DNA of 64,000 nucleotides from Mesorhizobium hawassense (lineage in GTDB: Bacteria; Pseudomonadota; Alphaproteobacteria; Rhizobiales; Rhizobiaceae), in the NCBI RefSeq assembly GCF_003289945.1, contig NZ_QMBP01000004.1, forward strand, positions 186,001 to 250,000. Reading direction: 5' to 3'. This document shows, one piece after another, positions 16,694 to 25,390 of the stretch. The position numbers and the translations under genes are program-made. The number at the start of each line of letters is the position of its first letter. Positions within the stretch are counted from its first letter, which is position 1. The notes beneath the pieces are model-generated. The model worked only from the letters and a program-made list of their open reading frames with translations, ran no database searches and was not told the DNA's origin.

Positions 16694-17911
16694 CTAGATC
16701 ACCGCTTCTTCGACGAACGGCTCGTTGCGCGGCACACGCTCGTAGCGGAAGGGCGACAGGTCGAGCGTCTGGAAGGCGCCGTGCACGATCAGCTCCGACA
16801 CCGCACGGCCGACAGCCGGCGACTGCTGCAGGCCGTGGCCCGAGAAGCCGTTGGCGAACATGAAGTTCCTCACCTCGGGATGGAAGCCGACGATGCCGTT
16901 GTGGTCGAGCATGTTGTATTCGTAATGGCCGGTCCAGCTGCTCTGGACCTTGAGCGCGTCGAAGGCCGGAATACGATGCCAGAGCGCCGGCCAGATGTAA
17001 TCGTCGAACTCCTCGAAATGCATCTCGAAATCGTCATAGTCGGCGGGTCCGTCGCCCTGCGGCGTGTTGCCGGTGAGGAAAAGCTCGCCTTCCGGACGCA
17101 CGAATGTGCCGGAAAGATCGATGACATTGGGCATCCGTCCGGGGATCGGATTGGCGCTGGCGAAGACGAAGCTGTAGCGCTTGTAGGGCGCGACCGGGAT
17201 CGACAGCCCGGCCATCGCGGCGACCTGCTGCGCCCGCGGACCCGCCGCGTTGACAAGTGTTCCGCAAGCGACCGTCTCGCCTGTCGCGAGCCGCACCGAG
17301 ACGACCCGACGGTCGACGACGTCCAGCGCCGTCACGGCATTGTCGATATATTCGACCCCGCTGCCGCGCGCGGCCTGGCGGAAGCCGTTCAGCATGCCCA
17401 TGGAATCGAACCAGCCCTCTTCGCGGGAACCCCACGAGCCGCCGCCGAGATCGTCGACATTCAGCCACGGAAAACGTTCCTTCAGGGCGCCCGGTTCGAG
17501 AAAGACGGTGTGGGCGCCGAGGCTGCGCTGCAGCTCGACCCTTTCGCGCGCCGCCTCCACGCCCTCGGGCGAGCAGCAATAGAGATATCCGTGTTCCTTG
17601 AAGCCTAGGTCGGGGGCCGTCTCATTCGGGTAGAACGGCGCCATCCGCTCCTGGAAGCCGCGGATGATCTCGATGCCGAACTGGCTGATCTTCACATTGA
17701 TCGGGTTGGAATATTGCTGGCGGATGGCGCTGGTGGACAGCGCCGTCGAGGAGAACTCGTAGCTCGAGTCGCGCTCGACCACGAGGATCGAGGCGCCATT
17801 GCCCAGCGCCTGGCTCAGCCAGTAGGCCGTCGACGAACCGACGACGGCGCCGCCCACGATGACGATGTCATAGGCGTTGCGCGAGGGAGCTTTGTAAGCA
17901 GGGATCGCCAC
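16694..17911 (-). CDS. FAD-dependent oxidoreductase of the DAO (D-amino acid / glycine oxidase) family
   Basis: A 405-residue flavoprotein. The N-terminal dinucleotide fold reads VIVGGAVVGSSTAYWLSQ (residues 17-34), followed by the STSAIRQQYSNP segment typical of sarcosine/glycine oxidase-like DAO proteins, and a C-terminal GFSGHGLQQSPAVG closing the FAD site. It likely oxidises a secondary or D-amino acid at the C-N bond. In a hydroxyproline pathway the matching step is cis-4-hydroxy-D-proline to the pyrroline, which is why I link it to the preceding genes; the pairing is inference. It is followed on the same strand by no close gene, and the aldolase gene lies 14 bases upstream, so those two are probably one transcript. 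Confidence 0.85.
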   Translation of the reverse strand: MAIPAYKAPSRNAYDIVIVGGAVVGSSTAYWLSQALGNGASILVVERDSSYEFSSTALSTSAIRQQYSNPINVKISQFGIEIIRGFQERMAPFYPNETAPDLGFKEHGYLYCCSPEGVEAARERVELQRSLGAHTVFLEPGALKERFPWLNVDDLGGGSWGSREEGWFDSMGMLNGFRQAARGSGVEYIDNAVTALDVVDRRVVSVRLATGETVACGTLVNAAGPRAQQVAAMAGLSIPVAPYKRYSFVFASANPIPGRMPNVIDLSGTFVRPEGELFLTGNTPQGDGPADYDDFEMHFEEFDDYIWPALWHRIPAFDALKVQSSWTGHYEYNMLDHNGIVGFHPEVRNFMFANGFSGHGLQQSPAVGRAVSELIVHGAFQTLDLSPFRYERVPRNEPFVEEAVI

Positions 17912-17925
17912 TTCTGTTCTCCGCT

Positions 17926-18690
17926 CTACCGGTTGAACGAGGCGACCAAGGCGTCCGAGCCCCGCGCCAGCAGGCCGAGATCCGAACCGACCGCCACCAT
18001 GGTGAAGCCGTCTGCGAGATAGCGGTCCGCGTCGGCCTTGACGGGCGCGAGGATGCCGCTCGCCTTGCCCGCCGAAGCCGCGGCATTGCGCACGGACGAT
18101 ATCGCGTCCTGCACGTGCTTGGCGCCGGGATTGCCCATCGCGCCCATATTCGTGGACAGGTCGCCCGGCCCGACAAACAGGACATCGACGCCGTCGACCG
18201 CCGCGATCTCGGCGGCATTGGCGACGCCTGCCTCGTCCTCGATCTGCACGGCGAGAAGCTGCTGCTCACGTGCTTTGGCGTGATAGCCGGCGATGCGGCC
18301 GAAGGCGTTGGCGCGGTGGCCGACCGAGAAGCCGCGAAACCCGCCCGGAGCATAGGTCATCGCGGCGACGATCGCGCGGGCCTGCTCCGCCGTCCGCACA
18401 TTGGGGATCATCAGGCTGCGGGCGCCGACATCCAGCGCCTGCTTCATCGAATTGGGATCGTCCGAAGGCAGCCGCACGACCGCTTCGCAGGGAAAAGCCG
18501 CCGCGACCTGGAGCTGCGCCATGATGCTGCGCAGATCGTTCGGGCTGTGCTCGCTATCGATCAGCAGCCAGCCCGCGCCGGAGCCAGCGACGACCTCGGT
18601 GGTGAGCGCCGAGGCCAGCGAACACCAGATGCCGATATGAGCCTGGCCGGCCTTTACGGCTGCCTTCAGCGAATTGACGCGCTCCTGCAT
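17926..18690 (-). CDS. HpcH/HpaI-family class II aldolase (2-keto-3-deoxy acid type)
   Basis: A 254-residue TIM-barrel aldolase. Motifs include IDSEHSPND, the metal ligands in VQIEDEAGV and VLFVGPGDLS, and the substrate Arg in VVRLPSDD. The family cleaves 4-hydroxy-2-oxo acids to pyruvate plus an aldehyde with a divalent metal. It is divergent from the GarR-like reductase gene, and a palindrome lies in the 106-base gap. Tartronate semialdehyde, produced by 2-keto-3-deoxyglucarate-type aldolases, is the GarR substrate, so the aldolase and reductase may act in sequence. That is a pathway inference; the exact sugar acid is unknown. Confidence 0.87.
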   Translation of the reverse strand: MQERVNSLKAAVKAGQAHIGIWCSLASALTTEVVAGSGAGWLLIDSEHSPNDLRSIMAQLQVAAAFPCEAVVRLPSDDPNSMKQALDVGARSLMIPNVRTAEQARAIVAAMTYAPGGFRGFSVGHRANAFGRIAGYHAKAREQQLLAVQIEDEAGVANAAEIAAVDGVDVLFVGPGDLSTNMGAMGNPGAKHVQDAISSVRNAAASAGKASGILAPVKADADRYLADGFTMVAVGSDLGLLARGSDALVASFNR

Positions 18691-18728
18691 TGCGATCGAT
18701 CTCCGTGTAAAAGGCGGATTGAAATTTG

Positions 18729-18747
18729 TATGATGTCCTATATCATA
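18729..18747. promoter_or_regulatory. AT-rich inverted repeat, candidate GntR operator
   Basis: TATGAT (18729-18734) and ATCATA (18742-18747) are perfect arms separated by 7 bases, in an AT-rich patch unlike the flanking DNA. It lies 39 bases upstream of the aldolase start and 50 bases upstream of the reductase start. The FCD-type GntR regulator at 21738 is the nearest candidate to bind it. Confidence 0.55.
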
Positions 18748-18796
18748 TGGCTTACTTCAGCTGCAAGACGCCTTGGACCCAAATGGGAGTTGCACA

Positions 18797-19687
18797 ATGA
18801 AAATCGGTTTCATCGGGCTTGGAGTCATGGGTTCGCCGATGGCGCGGCATCTCGCCGATGCCGGATATGAGATCGTCACGGTCCTGAACCGCTCGCCTCT
18901 TCCGAAAGATCTGGAAGCATCGGTCGTCGCCTACCCGGCAGAGGTGGCGCGGCTTTCCGACATCGTCGTCACCATGCTGCCCGATACACCTGACGTCGAG
19001 CGCGTCCTGCTCGGACAAAACGGCGTGCTCGAAGGAATTTCGGCCGGCAAGCTGGTCATCGACATGAGCTCGATCAGCCCGATCGCCACCGCTGAATTCG
19101 CGGCGAAGATCCGGGCGGCCGGAGCCGGCTATCTCGACGCGCCGGTTTCCGGCGGCGAGGTCGGCGCCAGGGCAGCCACCCTCACCATCATGGTTGGTGG
19201 GCCGGCTTCCGAGTTCGAGCGCGCGCTGCCGATCTTCGAAAAGCTCGGCAAGAACATCACGCTAATCGGCGAAAAGAACGGCGCCGGCCAGACCTGCAAG
19301 ATCGCCAACCAGATCATCGTCGCGCTCAACATCGAGGCCGTCGCCGAAGCGCTGGTCTTTGCCAGCAAGGCCGGCTGCGATCCGGCAAAAGTGCGCGGCG
19401 CGCTGATGGGCGGCTTTGCCGCGTCCCGCGTGCTCGACGTGCATGGCGAGCGCATGATCGCCCGCACCTTCGCGCCGGGTTTTCGCATCCGGCTGCACCA
19501 GAAGGACCTCAATCTTGCGCTCGAGAGCGCCCGCTCGCTCGGCGTTGCCTTGCCGGGCACCGCAACGGCGCAGCAGCTGATGAATGCCTGTTCGGCCCAG
19601 GCGGGCGGCGCGGAGGCGGACCATTCGTCGCTCGTGCGGGCCCTCGAAATTCTGAGCGATCACGAACTGTCAAACGGAAAGGAATAA
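18797..19687 (+). CDS. GarR-like 2-hydroxy-3-oxopropionate reductase / beta-hydroxyacid dehydrogenase
   Basis: A 296-residue beta-hydroxyacid dehydrogenase starting at ATG 18797 (GGAG 8 bases upstream). FIGLGVMGSPMARHLADAG binds NAD(P), DAPVSGGEVGA is the substrate motif and the catalytic Lys is in GAGQTCKIANQ. Family members reduce tartronate semialdehyde or oxidise 3-hydroxyisobutyrate and similar acids. Position beside a HpcH-type aldolase favours tartronate semialdehyde reduction to glycerate. It is the first gene of a tight plus-strand operon with the AroE-like, SDR and RidA genes (gap of 3, overlap of 8, gap of 10). Confidence 0.88.
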   Translation: MKIGFIGLGVMGSPMARHLADAGYEIVTVLNRSPLPKDLEASVVAYPAEVARLSDIVVTMLPDTPDVERVLLGQNGVLEGISAGKLVIDMSSISPIATAEFAAKIRAAGAGYLDAPVSGGEVGARAATLTIMVGGPASEFERALPIFEKLGKNITLIGEKNGAGQTCKIANQIIVALNIEAVAEALVFASKAGCDPAKVRGALMGGFAASRVLDVHGERMIARTFAPGFRIRLHQKDLNLALESARSLGVALPGTATAQQLMNACSAQAGGAEADHSSLVRALEILSDHELSNGKE

Positions 19688-19690
19688 CCG

Positions 19691-20503
19691 ATGCGCGGAA
19701 CCGGCAAGGCTGACATCTTCGTCATGCTGGCCCATCCCGTGGGTCATGCAAAGAGCCCCGGAATCTTCAACGAGATCTTCGAGCAGAAGGGGCTCGACAG
19801 CCTTATGGTGCCGCTGAGCTGCCGCCCGGAGGATTTCGACACGTTCTGGGCCGGCATCACGGCGGCGGAGAACATCCGTGGCGTGATCATCTCGGTGCCC
19901 TACAAGGTCCCGGTCTATCACAAATGCGCGGCGGCCCATGATCGCGCGTCGCGCGTGCAGAGCGCCAACTCGGTGCGCCGACAGGCGGACGGCAGCTGGT
20001 ATGCCGACAATTTCGACGGCGTCGGCTTCATCGATGGCCTGAAGGCTGGCGGCCATCAGATTGCCGGCAGGCGTATCCTGCAGGTTGGCGCCGGCGGCGC
20101 GGGCTCCTCGCTGACCTATTGCCTGGCCGAGGAAGGCGCGGCCGAAATCCGTCTCACCGATGTCGACAAGGACCGCGCGCAAAAGCTCGCTGTGCTGGTC
20201 AACAAGTCGTTCCCCAATTGCCGCATCGAGGTTGGCGAGCCCGATCCGTCCGGCATGGATATGGCGATCAACGCGACGCCGTCCGGCCTCAAAGCCAGCG
20301 ACCCGCTGCCGATGGATGTAAGCAAGCTGACTCCGAACATGACCGTGGTCGACATCATCATGGAGCCGGCCGAGACGCCATTGCTGAAGGCGGCGAAGGC
20401 GATCGGCTGCCGCATCCAGCCCGGGCGCCCGATGATGGATTTCCAGGTCGAGGCCATGGCCGCCTTCTTCGACATCGACCGGAAGGACCGCCGCAATGGC
20501 TGA
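19691..20503 (+). CDS. Shikimate dehydrogenase-like protein (AroE family, altered substrate site)
   Basis: A 270-residue AroE-fold protein. Catalytic Lys72 (SVPYKVPVYHK) and Asp109 (NFDGVGF) are present, with the QVGAGGAGSSLTYC nucleotide loop. In shikimate dehydrogenases two serines of an SxSP motif hold the shikimate carboxylate; here the first is Ala (HAKSPGIFN), so the usual substrate is doubtful. Embedding in a sugar-acid operon rather than with aro genes also argues against a biosynthetic role. A quinate/shikimate catabolic dehydrogenase or a reductase of another hydroxy acid is possible. It starts 3 bases after the GarR-like gene. Confidence 0.82.
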   Translation: MRGTGKADIFVMLAHPVGHAKSPGIFNEIFEQKGLDSLMVPLSCRPEDFDTFWAGITAAENIRGVIISVPYKVPVYHKCAAAHDRASRVQSANSVRRQADGSWYADNFDGVGFIDGLKAGGHQIAGRRILQVGAGGAGSSLTYCLAEEGAAEIRLTDVDKDRAQKLAVLVNKSFPNCRIEVGEPDPSGMDMAINATPSGLKASDPLPMDVSKLTPNMTVVDIIMEPAETPLLKAAKAIGCRIQPGRPMMDFQVEAMAAFFDIDRKDRRNG

Positions 20504-21302
20504 CGCAAAGACCGCCGTCGTCATCGGCGGCACGTCCGGCATCGGCCGCGCGATGGCCGAACGCTTCGCCGAGGATAGCTATCAGGTGGTGGTCGCCGGC
20601 CGCGATGCCGTCAGAGGCAAGGAAGCTGCCGCCGCCTGCGAGAAAGCGGGCGCGCCGCGCGCGTTGTTTGTCCAGACCGATGTCGGCGATCCCGCCTCGG
20701 TCGAGGCGCTGGCGCGGGCCGTCGGCGATGCCTTCGGCGCGCCGCATGTCGTGGTCAACTGCGCCGGCATCCTGCAGAGCGGCAAGCACGTGCTCGATCA
20801 GGATCTTAGCGAAGACGAGCGGATGTGGCGCATCAACTATCGCGGCACGCTTCTCGGGTGCCAGGTGTTCGGCCGGCTGATGTCGGCCGCCGGGCGCGGC
20901 GCGATCCTCAATGTCGGCTCGCTCGCCTCATTCGCGCCGCTGTCGCCGCCGGCCTACACGCCTGGAAAACATGCGGTTCTGGCGCTCACGCAAATGCTGG
21001 CCGCCGAGCTCGGCCCGCATGGGGTTCGCGTCAACGCCGTGGCGCCCGGCTACACGCTGTCGGACGGACTGAAGGCAAAGATCGCAAAGGGCGAGCGCAA
21101 CCCGGAAGCGATCCAGGCCACCACGGCTCTGCGCCGCTTCGTCGAGCCGCGCGACGTCGCCGAGGCGGCGCTGTTCCTCTGCTCCGACCGCGCCGCCTCG
21201 ATCACCGGCGTCACGCTTCCGGTCGATGCCGGCTGGCTCGTCCAGGCGCCCTACGCGCAGTATCTGCAAGGCAATCCCATCCGGCAAACGCCGGCAATCT
21301 GA
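20496..21302 (+). CDS. SDR-family oxidoreductase
   Basis: A 268-residue classical short-chain dehydrogenase overlapping the AroE-like gene by 8 bases. VIGGTSGIGRAMA binds the cofactor, VVNCAGILQ replaces the usual NNAG, and the active site is Ser in NVGSLAS with Tyr/Lys in AYTPGKH. The Arg in AGRDAVRGK after the second strand suggests NADP(H). Substrate unknown; likely one step of the same acid-sugar or cyclitol pathway as its operon partners. Confidence 0.85.
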   Translation: MADAKTAVVIGGTSGIGRAMAERFAEDSYQVVVAGRDAVRGKEAAAACEKAGAPRALFVQTDVGDPASVEALARAVGDAFGAPHVVVNCAGILQSGKHVLDQDLSEDERMWRINYRGTLLGCQVFGRLMSAAGRGAILNVGSLASFAPLSPPAYTPGKHAVLALTQMLAAELGPHGVRVNAVAPGYTLSDGLKAKIAKGERNPEAIQATTALRRFVEPRDVAEAALFLCSDRAASITGVTLPVDAGWLVQAPYAQYLQGNPIRQTPAI

Positions 21303-21312
21303 GAGGCATTCC

Positions 21313-21660
21313 GTGAGCGATATCCAGCGCTTCGACTTCGACACCCGCATCCATCACGGCGTCATCCACGACGCCACGCTCTACCTCACCGGCCAGGTGG
21401 CGAGACCTGGCCAGTCCGCGGCCGACCAGATGCGCGAGGTGCTTGGAAAGATCGACGTCCTGCTCGCCAAGGCCGGCACTGACAAGACGCGCATCCTTCA
21501 CGTCCAGATGTGGCTGGACGACGTGCGCGATTTCGACGAGGTCAACACGGTCTGGGACGCCTGGATGCCGAAGGAGCACGCACCGGCGCGCTCCTCCGGC
21601 GAAGGCCGGATGGCCAAGCCCGGCATGCTGGTCGAGTTAATCGTCACCGCGGCGGTTTGA
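21313..21660 (+). CDS. RidA-family protein (enamine/imine deaminase-like)
   Basis: A 115-residue protein starting at GTG 21313, placed there by GAGAGG six bases upstream; extending further would run into the SDR gene. VYLTG-type core (ATLYLTGQVARPG) and the PARSSGEGRMAKPG segment carrying the conserved Arg identify the RidA/YjgF fold, a trimer that hydrolyses reactive enamines and imines. It is the last gene of the GarR-AroE-SDR operon. Its presence suggests an imine or enamine intermediate is formed in this pathway or by a nearby PLP or flavin enzyme. A second RidA-type gene is at 53114. Confidence 0.85.
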   Translation: MSDIQRFDFDTRIHHGVIHDATLYLTGQVARPGQSAADQMREVLGKIDVLLAKAGTDKTRILHVQMWLDDVRDFDEVNTVWDAWMPKEHAPARSSGEGRMAKPGMLVELIVTAAV

Positions 21661-21687
21661 ATGGTCTTGCCGGTTCGGGCATCATCG

Positions 21688-21729
21688 CGAATCTGAACTT
21701 GAATGGCCCGAATCTAAACTTGAATGGAA
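21688..21729 (+). repeat. Two tandem copies of a 21-bp unit upstream of the GntR gene
   Basis: The unit starting CGAATCTGAACTTGAATGG (21688-21708) is repeated at 21709-21729 with three differences. The array ends 8 bases before the GntR start codon and overlaps its ribosome-binding region, so it could be a pair of autoregulatory sites or a recent slippage duplication. Confidence 0.7.
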
Positions 21730-21737
21730 AGCCGTAA

Positions 21738-22526
21738 ATGACGAAGCGCAAGCCGCTTTCCACCGTCGTGGCGGAGAGCCTGGCCGAAAAGATCCGCTCC
21801 GGACGGTTGCAGCCTGGCGCGCAACTGCCGACCGAGGCGGAGCTTTGCGCCGAATACGACGTCAGCCGCACCGTCGTGCGCGAAGCGGTGGCGCGGTTGC
21901 GCTCGGAGGGCATGGTGGTGCCGCAGCAGGGACGCGGCATGTTCGTCAGCGAAACGCCTGCGCCTCGCAATTTCTCGATTCCCGACGAGGCGCTGCGCAC
22001 CCTGCCCGAAACCATCGCCCTGCTCGAACTGAGGTTGAGCGTCGAAGTGGAATCCGCCGGCCTCTGCGCGGAACGCCGCACCGATGACGATGCAAGCAAC
22101 ATCCGGGCGATGATGGATGACATCGACGCCCAGCAGGCCGATCCTTCTGCGGTCCAGATCCACTACGACTACGACTTTCACCTTGCGATCGCCAAAGCCG
22201 CGCGCAACGAATTCATCCACGGCTTCCTTGCCTATCTGGGGCCGATGATCGTGCCGCGTTTCCAGCTTGGCTATGTCGTCGAGCCGGCGCTGAAGGACAG
22301 CTATTACGCGCGCATCCACAGCGAGCACAAAGCCATCGTCGACGCCATCGAAAGGCAGGACGGCGGCAAGGCCCGCCAGGCCATGCGCAAGCATCTGCAC
22401 AACAGCCTGGGACGCGTCCGCGCCCTGGCCAGAGCTTCCGGCGTCGAGGCGACGGATGCCGAGCAAAAGGCCGCCGCAGCCTCGCTCTTCACCAGGATGA
22501 AAAGGCCGCTGGCGACAGGCGGATAG
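21738..22526 (+). CDS. GntR-family regulator (FadR/FCD type)
   Basis: A 262-residue regulator. The N-terminal winged helix-turn-helix includes LPTEAELCAEYDVSRTVVRE (about residues 29-48), followed by an all-helical FCD ligand domain with metal-site-like His and Asp residues (HYDYDFHLAI, HSEHKAIVDAI). FCD regulators sense organic acids and usually repress neighbouring catabolic operons. It lies 77 bases after the RidA gene, so it probably controls the aldolase and GarR operons through the palindrome at 18729; that target is inferred. The 272 bases downstream (22527-22798) hold no gene I can support. Confidence 0.88.
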   Translation: MTKRKPLSTVVAESLAEKIRSGRLQPGAQLPTEAELCAEYDVSRTVVREAVARLRSEGMVVPQQGRGMFVSETPAPRNFSIPDEALRTLPETIALLELRLSVEVESAGLCAERRTDDDASNIRAMMDDIDAQQADPSAVQIHYDYDFHLAIAKAARNEFIHGFLAYLGPMIVPRFQLGYVVEPALKDSYYARIHSEHKAIVDAIERQDGGKARQAMRKHLHNSLGRVRALARASGVEATDAEQKAAAASLFTRMKRPLATGG

Positions 22527-22798
22527 ACCTCGTTCCCGAGCGCCCGGACCGACGACCACCGATCTCGCGATTGCGAAAGCCATGTTTTTGCTCCGCCGGT
22601 CGGCCAAACCCCTCCTCTGCCCGCTGAAATCAGCGTTTTTCTTTGATTTTAGGCATTTGAGATCGCTCAGGCAGCACGGAACGTTTCAAGTGTCGAAAAC
22701 GCGCTTCGAAAGTTTATCTTTCCTTTTTGCTGCTTTTCTTGGTTTCGCGCCATCGGCCCAGGCCGCAAACTGAGCATCAAGCAATCGGGGAAGCCCAG

Positions 22799-23509
22799 GT
22801 GACGACAGCCTTCATCACAGGTGCGACGAGCGGCATAGGGCGCGCGATCGCGATCGCCTTGAGCGACGCCGGCTATCAGGTCTATGCGGTCGGCCGCAGC
22901 AAGGCGGCACTGAAAGAACTGCAGGCCGAGCGTCCGGGCATCGTGCCGATCGCCGTCGACGTCACCGACCGCGAGGCGCTGGAATCGGTGCTGGCCGATC
23001 TCACCATCGACGTGCTGATCAACAATGCCGGCATGATGCCGCCGCTCGGCAATTTCGCCGACATGAAGATCGCCGACATCGACACCACGCTGGAGGTGAA
23101 TCTCAGCGCCGCGATCCTGCTCACCCGGCTCGTCGTGCCGCAGATGCGCGAGCGCCAGTCCGGCCACATTATGTTCACCGGTTCGGTCGCCGGCCACGCG
23201 GCCTTCTCCAACATTGCCGTCTATGCGGCCACCAAAGCTGCGATCTCCGGCTTTGCCGGCGCGCTGCGCGCCGACCTCTCGCCGTCCGGCATACGCGTCA
23301 CCGAGATCGTCGCCGGCCGCGTCGAGACGCATCTCTACAAGGACATTCTCGACACCAAGGCGCGCGAAGCCATGTACGCCAGCAAAGTGGTGCAGCCGGA
23401 CGACATCGCCCAGATGGTCGTCGGTGTGCTCGCGCTTCCGGCATGGGCCGACGTTACCCGTTTCGACATCATGCCGACCTGGCCGACCTCGCCGAGCGGC
23501 ACCAAGTAA
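22799..23509 (+). CDS. SDR-family oxidoreductase
   Basis: A 236-residue classical SDR starting at GTG 22799, where homologues begin ([18 protein letters not shown]). [10 protein letters not shown] and the Ser/Tyr/Lys site (TGSVAG, YAATKAA) are intact. An Arg after the second beta strand (VGRSKAAL) suggests NADP(H). It is followed 10 bases later by a second SDR, so the two likely carry out linked steps. The substrate is unknown. Confidence 0.84.
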   Translation: MTTAFITGATSGIGRAIAIALSDAGYQVYAVGRSKAALKELQAERPGIVPIAVDVTDREALESVLADLTIDVLINNAGMMPPLGNFADMKIADIDTTLEVNLSAAILLTRLVVPQMRERQSGHIMFTGSVAGHAAFSNIAVYAATKAAISGFAGALRADLSPSGIRVTEIVAGRVETHLYKDILDTKAREAMYASKVVQPDDIAQMVVGVLALPAWADVTRFDIMPTWPTSPSGTK

Positions 23510-23519
23510 GGAAAACAGG

Positions 23520-24269
23520 ATGAAAGACCTTTCCGTTCTGATCGTTGGCGGCGGCGCCGGCCTTGGCGCCCTTCTGGCCAAAATGGCTGTCGATGCCGGT
23601 GCGGCCAAGATCGGCATCATCGACATCAACCAGGAGGCCGCCGAGGCTGCGCTCGGTCCGGCGAAGGCCAAGGGCCTGCCGACCGCGGCAGCAACCGGCG
23701 ACATCCAGGTCGGCCCGCAGTGCCATGCCGCCTTCGACGCTATCGCCGCCAGGCTCGGGCGCGTCGACACGCTGGTCAATTGCGCGGCGATCTATCCACG
23801 CCGTCCGCTGCTCGAAATCACCGACGCCGATTGGGACGCCTCCAACGGCATCAACATCAAGGGCACCTACCACATGATGGTGGCCGCGGTTCGCCACATG
23901 CAGGCGCAGGAGCCGAAAGCCCAGGTGCGTGGCCGCATCGTCAACCTGACTTCCGTCGACGCCTTCAAGGCGCATCCGCAGAACGCGCATTACGCGGCGA
24001 CCAAGGCTGCCGTGGTCAGCCTGACGCGCTCCTTTGCCCATTACGTCGCCAAGGACGGCATCCTGGTGAACTCGGTGGCGCCGGCCGGCATGGCCACCGA
24101 GAAGGCCAAGGCGCTCGGCTTCCTTGAGGAACTGGCCAAGGCAAGCCCGCTCGGCCGCGGCGCCGAGCCGACGGAAATCGCCGAATGGGTGCTGATGACC
24201 GGCGGGCCGAAGAACACCTACATGACCGGCGAAAACGTCATCGTTTCAGGCGGTTACATTTACGCCTGA
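23520..24269 (+). CDS. SDR-family oxidoreductase
   Basis: A 249-residue SDR starting at ATG 23520 behind AGGA. The cofactor loop is [13 protein letters not shown] with acidic Asp in IIDINQE, pointing to NAD(H). [11 protein letters not shown] and the active site ([14 protein letters not shown]) are present. The C-terminal [14 protein letters not shown] is a normal SDR end. It forms a pair with the preceding SDR; one looks NADP-type and one NAD-type, which would suit an epimerisation or interconversion through a keto intermediate (inference). Confidence 0.85.
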   Translation: MKDLSVLIVGGGAGLGALLAKMAVDAGAAKIGIIDINQEAAEAALGPAKAKGLPTAAATGDIQVGPQCHAAFDAIAARLGRVDTLVNCAAIYPRRPLLEITDADWDASNGINIKGTYHMMVAAVRHMQAQEPKAQVRGRIVNLTSVDAFKAHPQNAHYAATKAAVVSLTRSFAHYVAKDGILVNSVAPAGMATEKAKALGFLEELAKASPLGRGAEPTEIAEWVLMTGGPKNTYMTGENVIVSGGYIYA

Positions 24270-24351
24270 ACCAACTTCGTCAGCCGGGCGCGGCTGACAT
24301 CCAGCAGTGCATGATCGACGGAGTCTCGAACGAAAGGAGGCGCAATTCACC

Positions 24352-25299
24352 ATGACCGGCAAGCTTCGCCTCCCTTCGCTCAATGCGCTGCGCGTCTTCC
24401 ACGCCGTCGTGCAGCATAAAAGTTTCCGGCAGGCCGCGGACGAGCTGCTGGTCACCCCGCAAGCGGTCGGACAGCAGATCAAGCTCCTGGAGGACACGCT
24501 CCAGGTCACGCTGTTCGAGCGCAAGGGCCGTTCGATCGAGCTGACTGAATCCGCCATCCTGCTCTCGCACTACGTCAAGGCAGGCTTCGACGAATTCTCC
24601 GAGGGCGTCCGCCGCGTCACCAAGTCGAACTACCGCGACCGCATCAACCTCAACGCCAGTCCCTACTTCGCCACGCATTATCTGCTGCCCCGGCTTTCGC
24701 TCTTCCGCGAGATGCTGCCGGGCGCCGATCTGCGCCTGACCACGATGGTCGACTTGCCCGACTTCGGGCGCGACGACATCGATATGACCGTGCAGTGGGG
24801 CTACGGCAACTGGCCCGACTATGAGACCACCCTCCTGGTGCCGGACCCGAAGATCATCTGCTGCACGCCGGCGATCGGCGAAAAGATCAAGTCGGCGCAT
24901 GACCTCAAGAAGTTCACGCTGCTCGACACCGTCAAGTCGAAGCGCCTGTGGCCGGACATATTGCGCCATCTTGGCGTCGAGCTGACGGATGGCGACCGCA
25001 GCATCAGCTTCGACGACGCGGCGACCATGCGTCGGGCGACGCTGCAAGGCATCGGCATCGGCCTGGTTTCCGTCATCGACGCCGAGGAAGACTTCCGCTC
25101 CGGCGCGCTGGTCGCGCCGATCGGCCGCGACGCCATTGCCGATATGAAGCCGGAGGAAGTCCCCGGTTTCTATCTCGTCGTCCCGCGCGGGCATCTGCGC
25201 GTGAAGGCGGTGGCCGCGCTGCATCGCTGGCTGGCGCAAGAGGACTGGCGCAGCGAGCTCAAGCTCTCCTTGCCGAAACCGACCCCGCTTTCCGACTGA
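24352..25299 (+). CDS. LysR-family regulator (GcvA-like)
   Basis: A 315-residue LTTR. The N-terminal HTH (LPSLNALRVFHAVVQHKSF, then QAADELLVTPQAVGQQIK) begins at residue 6, and the rest is a two-lobed effector domain with a GYGNWPD loop as in GcvA/AmpR-like members. ATG 24352 follows AAAGGAGG, though 11 bases is a long spacing. It sits directly upstream of and parallel to the amino-acid ABC importer, so control of that importer is plausible. Confidence 0.88.
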   Translation: MTGKLRLPSLNALRVFHAVVQHKSFRQAADELLVTPQAVGQQIKLLEDTLQVTLFERKGRSIELTESAILLSHYVKAGFDEFSEGVRRVTKSNYRDRINLNASPYFATHYLLPRLSLFREMLPGADLRLTTMVDLPDFGRDDIDMTVQWGYGNWPDYETTLLVPDPKIICCTPAIGEKIKSAHDLKKFTLLDTVKSKRLWPDILRHLGVELTDGDRSISFDDAATMRRATLQGIGIGLVSVIDAEEDFRSGALVAPIGRDAIADMKPEEVPGFYLVVPRGHLRVKAVAALHRWLAQEDWRSELKLSLPKPTPLSD

Positions 25300-25390
25300 G
25301 AAAGCGGCTTCGAGACCGGGTCCCCGAGAGGCATCTTGCGGGGCTCCAACAACAAGAAACGGAACAACCTCAACAGTGGAGACAACCAAC

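Noticed and set aside
22582..22773. A possible 63-residue protein between the GntR and SDR genes
   Set aside because: It has a short hydrophobic C-terminal stretch but no convincing ribosome site or family; the region reads better as a promoter.
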